This document shows, piece by piece, positions 59,085 through 64,000 of a stretch of 64,000 nucleotides of DNA. The stretch comes from Theobroma cacao. Lineage: Eukaryota; Streptophyta; Magnoliopsida; Malvales; Malvaceae. The position numbers and the translations under genes are program-made. The number at the start of each line of letters is the position of its first letter. The first letter of the stretch is position 1. The stretch lies in NCBI RefSeq assembly GCF_000208745.1, contig NC_030854.1:8210658-8274657 (forward strand), in the 5' to 3' direction. The notes beneath the pieces were generated by a model. That model had not been told where the DNA came from. It worked only from the letters and a program-made list of their open reading frames with translations, and searched no databases.

Positions 59085-61255
59085 TTAGTTTTTTGAAAAG
59101 CGAAAAATGTGCGGCGACAGGGAAAGGATGCTCTTCTCTTTCTCTTTGGTAGTTCAATCAATTCATTTCTTTCTAGCTGGAGCTTCATGGCTGCTAATTT
59201 CTTCCTGAGTAAGCATGCCTTTCTTTTCCTTTCTTGCCTTTGTTCTCCTTTCTAAAACCTCATTATCTTCCTTTCAGGCATCTTTTTCTTTCTTTTTTTT
59301 GTGATGCGGCAGGGGCACCAGCTTCTTTATCAGCTTGTTAATGTGAAGATGGTTTCTTTTCACCTTCACATCTAACTTTGCCCTGATATATGAAAGCCTT
59401 TGTTAAATGGTTGAATATCAAAGAAGAAACTGGGATACAAATTCCTTCCCACTTTATTCTAGCTTGAAAAGAAATGTCTATTCCCCAGTTGATATAGTTT
59501 CATTCACTGAACCAACCCAGTTTCTATCTGATTAGTCTTTCTATCAATAATTAAAAGCAGAAAAATTCTATCTGCTGCAACAGTAAATTGCAGTGTTCTT
59601 TTTCTGACTAGTAATAACCAACCATTTATTGAACTCTTCTAGGCATAACTGTTTCAGTACCTTTTTCTTGTGCCGTAGATGGGTGAGAGCCGTGAAGTTT
59701 AATTTTGGAAGCAATTCGGTTAGAATCTTTTATGCGAACCGTTTGAACGCATTTGTCTATTTCACATGGGGAATTTGGCAAGACAAGTAGCTGGGCAAGG
59801 ACCTTGGAAAAGGAGCAAGTCTACTAAGCACTCAGAAACTTCCTTGCCTGGTGGGCAAGAAATGTATATCTTTCGAAATTCTTGCAAAAAGTTATTACAT
59901 TGTTCTGCTTCCTTGTGAGGAATGATGGATTGACTGTTTTCATAGTAATGTCACTAGCTTTTTCGTACACCTACATAGAAAACAAGTTCAGTTGTGGGGC
60001 TGGAAATTAGAATGGGGTCCCTATAGAAAAACTAAAATTATGAAAACCAGGACAAAAACCAACACAAAAACAGCCAAGTTCGATTTTGGAAATGGAGTAG
60101 GACCATTCCTTTTTGTTAGTTTTTCGAATGGGGTTACAGTCATCCAATTCTTATCTTGTCATCCTATCCAGTTTTCATTTAGAATAATCCATATTCTACC
60201 CTTCTCTGTAATATTTTTTTTTCACATTCTCACCTATAGTCTGAATTGTCTTACTTGTATTAACAAACAAATGTACCAACAGTTTCCTTTCAATGCATTG
60301 TAAAGCAGTTTTCTACATGTCAGTTAAAATAAACATGATCATATCAATGGAAGAGATGTTGTGGAAAAAGGGTACATTATGCACTCAAAAACAATGTTGA
60401 AAGGACTTTGAGTAAGAAAGAAATTGACTTAAAATTACGAGGAAGAGAAAAAAAATGAAGAGTAAAGCGATCATGAGGACAAAAGAAAACAGTCAGATGA
60501 CGATGGGATTAGATCTACCACAACAAGGGCAAGACATGGAAAAAGCAGTTGTGAAGATTGTAAATGATGATTAAATAAGAAGAAAACAAACTACTTTTTT
60601 ACTCACATGATCAGAAATTGGGCAGCTGTAGCTTTTTGGGCTTTTTTTTGGAAGGAATCTATACTCAACCAACCATTATTGTAGGATTGAGAGAGTGGAG
60701 CCTTTAGATTTTCTATACTATACAGTTTATTGAGGTTGGAAATTTTTAGTAGGGTTTGTTAGTCTTTCTTTCGGTATAGCAGTGCTCATTGCTTGAGTCA
60801 ATTGCTTAATCACAATAAAAATGGACCATTGTATGTTGGAATTTTTTGAGCTTTTATCCGGATTGTAAGGCGTGTGATTTGCCAATTGTAAAGTGAAAGT
60901 GGTTGGTTGGGGTAATCTACGATGTCGCCAAACTTTGCTTTTGAATACTTTACCTGTCCAAGTTACCATTTTCTATGGTTGCTAATCAAATCGAGCTAGT
61001 ATTCATGAATGCTACTTCAATCATTTTACAATAAGTTTGTAATATATAAAGATTTTGTATAATTATATATTTGAAAGCAATTCTCTTTTATTACATAAAT
61101 TCTATTTTTCTTAACTTATAATTTGAAATCAAAATTTTCAATGTCTCTTGCTTTTAAACATGGTGATGGATTTTTTTTTCTTTTTTTCCAAAAACAAGTT
61201 AAATGCAAAAAAGGTTACATGGACTAATCGGTTGGCTAGGTTTAGTTGCATGAAT
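59085..61255. other. Low-copy DNA between the protease gene and a CACTA end, no gene supported
   Basis: The minus strand between about 59,400 and 59,180 has a cag acceptor-like site and Lys/Glu-rich open pieces (EGEKKPSSH, then KEKKGMLTQEEISSHEAPARKK before a stop), which could be the worn 3' end of an unidentified gene. No continuation is found further right. Other frames (60727-60969 minus, 59992-60303 plus) have no recognisable motif. Confidence 0.35.
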
Positions 61256-62114
61256 CACTACTAAAAAACCAACTATCACTGACGAAATCCATTCTATTGG
61301 TGATCACCAATGGATTACCGACGGAATCAAACTGCAAGTTATATCGACAGATTATTGATGGAATACCATTGAAATTTGTTGATGAAACTAAATGCGTTAG
61401 TATTCAATTGGTAAAGCCTTGGTGCACATTGTAGTCAAATGGTCCGAAGGTTACCGATCGAAAAATTTCGTCGGTAATGCCTTCATCGATGGAATTTGTC
61501 GACGGAATTGCCGATGGAACATTTGGTAGGTAATGTGATCAAATTGCCAATGGAATCGTCAACGAAATTCGGTTGGTATGCCCATTAAAAAGGTGGAAAA
61601 GTTTATTGACTGAATATCGATGAAAAATTTGTCAATAATGTTTTTAGTTTACCAACGGAATTTTTCATCGATGATTTTATTGGTAAACTAAATTAAAACC
61701 CTTAAACGACTTTTTTTTCCCCCATTTCTCTTTTTCTCTCTTTTCCTTTCCTCTTTGCCTCTTTGGCCACCTCACCCCATACTCAACCTTTGAGCCACTT
61801 GAACTACCAATTAAAGCTAATAGAGTAACGTCGACACTAGACCTAGCCCCCCACTGATTGGTTTTCCTTTTCCCATTTGAACTGCCTGACTCTCGTTTGA
61901 TTCCCCAAGCTTCTCCAACTAACGTCCTTCCTAATGAAGCTTAAGTGGGTGGTCCGTGATTCTTTCCCCATATGGTAAGATTTCTTTGGCATTTTTCTTT
62001 CTCTCGTTTGAACGGCCTGACTCCTATTTGTTTCCACATTTTTTGTAACCATCATCCTCCCCTATTGAAGCTCTAGTCGGTGGTCCACAAACCTATGCTT
62101 TGATGGTAAGCTTT
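61256..62114 (+). mobile_element. Terminal fragment of a CACTA (En/Spm) transposon
   Basis: It starts CACTACTAAAAAACC at 61256, the CACTA-superfamily terminus, preceded by AAT as a possible 3-bp target duplication. Over the next 430 bp come subterminal repeats in both orientations: ACCGACGGAAT, GTCGACGGAATTGCCGATGG, TTTCGTCGGTAATGCC and ACCAACGGAATTTTTCATCG. These are where TnpA-type proteins bind in En/Spm. No transposase is present; the other end is not in the window, and a gypsy LTR starts at 62,115. Confidence 0.75.
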
Positions 62115-62744
62115 TGTCATGACCCAAATTTCGGGCCATGACCGGCGCATGGGCCTAATGGAGGTAGTCCACTAAGCCCAAGCAAGCCTATTAATCTGAC
62201 ATGTTCATCATTCCATCATAAACTGCTAAGTCACATTTCATAACTTAGGATCAAAATAATATTAAACATTGCCACCTCATACTGGCATACTAAACAAGTG
62301 TATATACATTGTCTACAACATGTATCTTAATAATTTACATTAGGTTTCTCTATACATCTCAAAAAGAAGACTCGATTTCTAGCAGAGAAACTCAGACGAA
62401 TGTACAGCTACTGAATGCCGAGACACCTACCAATAGTCGAGTCTACAAGGGCACCTCGACCTAGTTACCAATTGCCTCGTGATCTGAAAACATGAAGTTG
62501 AAAACGGTGAGTATAAACCTAGTGAGTGAACAAGAAGGGAACAAGCATACCATAAGGAATGTTTAACGAAATCATAATGCATTCATTTTTCAAAACAGTG
62601 CAATTTATTTGAGTTCTTATTAAACCCTTCACGTAAACCCTACATGAGAAAAATCACTTATTGAAAAGAGTCCATGCTCAACAAAAGATTTGGAGAGTGA
62701 AAACTTTAATAGCATTCATTCGAATCAAGTCAAATAAACGACAG

Positions 62745-63196
62745 GTCCTCGTTGCAGTGGAAAGGCATTTTCGCTGCAGCTACGCTACAGCGAGAATGAA
62801 TTTTTGCTGCAGCGACACTTGACTTAAATTATCATCTAGTCGAGGGTTTCTTAACTGACCGAGGGTTTCTCACCAAACCTCTTCATTTTAAAGTTAATTC
62901 ATTTATTCCTTAATGTTGAAAGTCCATGGTCAAATATGGTAGCAAAGAAGTGGAAAATAGGGCAACAATTGATCAAAATGTGAGACAAAACAGAAAGTTT
63001 TTCGCTGCAGTGAGAATGAATCTCACTGCAGCGAAATTTCTGCCCCAAGATAGAAACTTTTTCGCTACAGCGAGATTCATTCTCATTGCAGCGAGAATGC
63101 TACAGTATTTTCTTGCTCCAACGAGAATGCATTTTTGCTGCAGTGAGTTTTCGACCAACCACCCTCCAAAAACCCGAGAGTTTCTCATTGCAGCGA
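62745..63196. repeat. Palindrome array, core TCGCTGCAGCGA, paired at 21-22 bp (LTR C)
   Basis: Palindrome centres: 62754.5/62776.5, 62787.5/62809.5, 63007.5/63028.5, 63067.5/63088.5, 63118.5/63140.5 and a single at 63190.5. Pair spacing is 22, 22, 21, 21 and 22 bp; the first two pairs are 11 bp apart. Pair spacers share GAATGAAT, GATTCATT or GAATGCAT. Confidence 0.85.
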
Positions 63197-63371
63197 GAAA
63201 CAGGGCACCAATGAAAAATTTCCCTTCCTCCCAAAAAAACCCACCCTGCTGAAATGTCCAAAACCAATAAGAAACACATAACAACTTCCTAAAGTTTAAC
63301 ATACCGAATTTCACATACATTACAACCATATACCATTACTCATAAATTTCTTATGACACACATGTTTACGT

Positions 63372-63412
63372 ATGTATATATATATATACATATATATATA
63401 GATACATATACC
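63372..63412. repeat. (TA)-rich microsatellite
   Basis: Alternating TA/CA stretch, ATGTATATATATATATACATATATATATAG, inside LTR C. Confidence 0.8.
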
Positions 63413-63445
63413 CATCATCATCATGCACACCATACCATCATTACC

Positions 63446-63571
63446 AGCTCATGCGCACTCCTTACTCACACATGGCTGGGTCATCACCGGTTTATGCGCA
63501 CTCCCTACTCGCTCATAACCAGGTCATCATCGGCTTATGAGCACTCTTTACTCGCACATAGCCGAGTCCAT
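63446..63571. repeat. 43-bp tandem repeat, three units
   Basis: Units begin CCAGCTCATGCGCACTCC, CCGGTTTATGCGCACTCC and TCGGCTTATGAGCACTCT and each ends with a TGGCTGGGTCATCA-like phrase. It occupies about the same position in LTR C as the 37-bp array does in LTR A. Confidence 0.8.
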
Positions 63572-64000
63572 ATAATTACACAATAATATTTTCGTACGTA
63601 TATACATATATAAACATAATGTAGCAGTATAGGAATCCATAATAGCCACATATCACAACATAACCCATTTCTCAAAAGCTTGTTCCTAAGGCACTCATTT
63701 TTAAGAAAAGTTGTATAAAATCATTCAAATGCTTTGTACAAACAATCACATTCCCCAAAATGAATTTGAAATGCAGTTCACTCACTGGTATATTGTTGAG
63801 TCTGTAGCTGACTCTAATTCCCCTAATGATCCAATTGGAGTAATGGGGCTTCGTTAAAACCTAGAATCACATTAGCATCAACATTATGTTAATTCACACA
63901 CCATAAACCCTAAAAGCTATTTCTTAACTAGCTTTCAATTGCCATTTTAAATGGCTATCTATGTTCACTACCTAATCACATTAGAGTCAATACACAATCT

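Larger units (their letters stand above)
62115..64000 (-). mobile_element. Ty3-gypsy LTR (LTR C), running off the window
   Basis: It starts TGTCATGACCCAAATTTCGGGCCATGACC, homologous to the edge of solo LTR A at 3800; on the minus strand this is the 3' end. GTGAGTATAAACCTAGTGAGTG at 62,503 corresponds to GTGAGTCATCTACTACTCAGTGAG in LTR A. The 5 bp before it are GCTTT. The far end lies beyond 64,000, so whether it is solo or part of a full element is unknown. It interrupts or abuts the CACTA fragment. Confidence 0.7.

Noticed and set aside
62926..63329. Overlapping 108- and 118-codon frames on opposite strands
   Set aside because: Both translate the palindrome array, giving mirrored FAAVR/LTAAK-type repeats; a by-product of the palindromes.

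Overview
The window is eukaryotic, AT-rich nuclear DNA from a flowering plant. The evidence is a nepenthesin-type aspartic protease with plant promoter and poly(A) signals, Ty1-copia, Ty3-gypsy and Athila-like LTR retrotransposons using tRNA-iMet-type or GGCRCC-type primer sites, a plant L1-type LINE and a CACTA (En/Spm) terminus. The flavour of the gypsy gag and LINE fragments suggests a eudicot, perhaps Malvaceae, but that is an impression rather than a result.

Layout. 1-3,540: low-copy intergenic DNA with six CACGTG boxes and a possible first exon near 3,055. 3,540-7,740: a dead copia RT/RNase H on the minus strand, split by a gypsy solo LTR (3,800-6,797, near-perfect target duplication). 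7,780-11,880: an old LTR split by a small gag-only gypsy element (8,346-10,974). 12,242-14,825: a second dead copia pol on the minus strand. 14,826-18,653: a hAT-like TIR element that took in a gypsy LTR and gag remnant. 18,654-22,800: low-copy DNA with a 102-bp duplication. 22,830-43,340: a deeply nested plus-strand copia element. It was split by an Athila-like element (23,740-32,348, itself carrying a solo LTR at 27,680-29,643 with TSD TTCTT), by a gypsy solo LTR (32,637-39,757, TSD ATGGT, itself carrying a 4-kb LINE and an assembly gap) and by an Athila-like solo LTR (39,928-41,486). 43,341-50,415: a young gag-only gypsy element with an intact 453-codon gag and 2.7-kb LTRs. 50,416-53,060: T-rich and then extremely AT-rich tandem DNA. 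53,060-57,350: low-copy DNA. 57,487-58,903: the only convincing host gene, an aspartic protease with one apparent frameshift. 59,085-61,255: low-copy DNA. 61,256-62,114: a CACTA terminus. 62,115 to the end: another gypsy LTR.

Most notable observation. Three gypsy LTRs of one lineage (3,800-6,797; 14,946-17,523; 62,115-end) carry clusters of short palindromes whose sequence differs between LTRs (TCTATCGATAGA, GTATCGATAC, TCGCTGCAGCGA). Their geometry is shared: the palindromes come in pairs whose centres lie 20-22 bp apart, two helical turns. I count 15 such pairs. Sequence changing while geometry is kept suggests a binding array under constraint, or a copying mechanism that preserves spacing.
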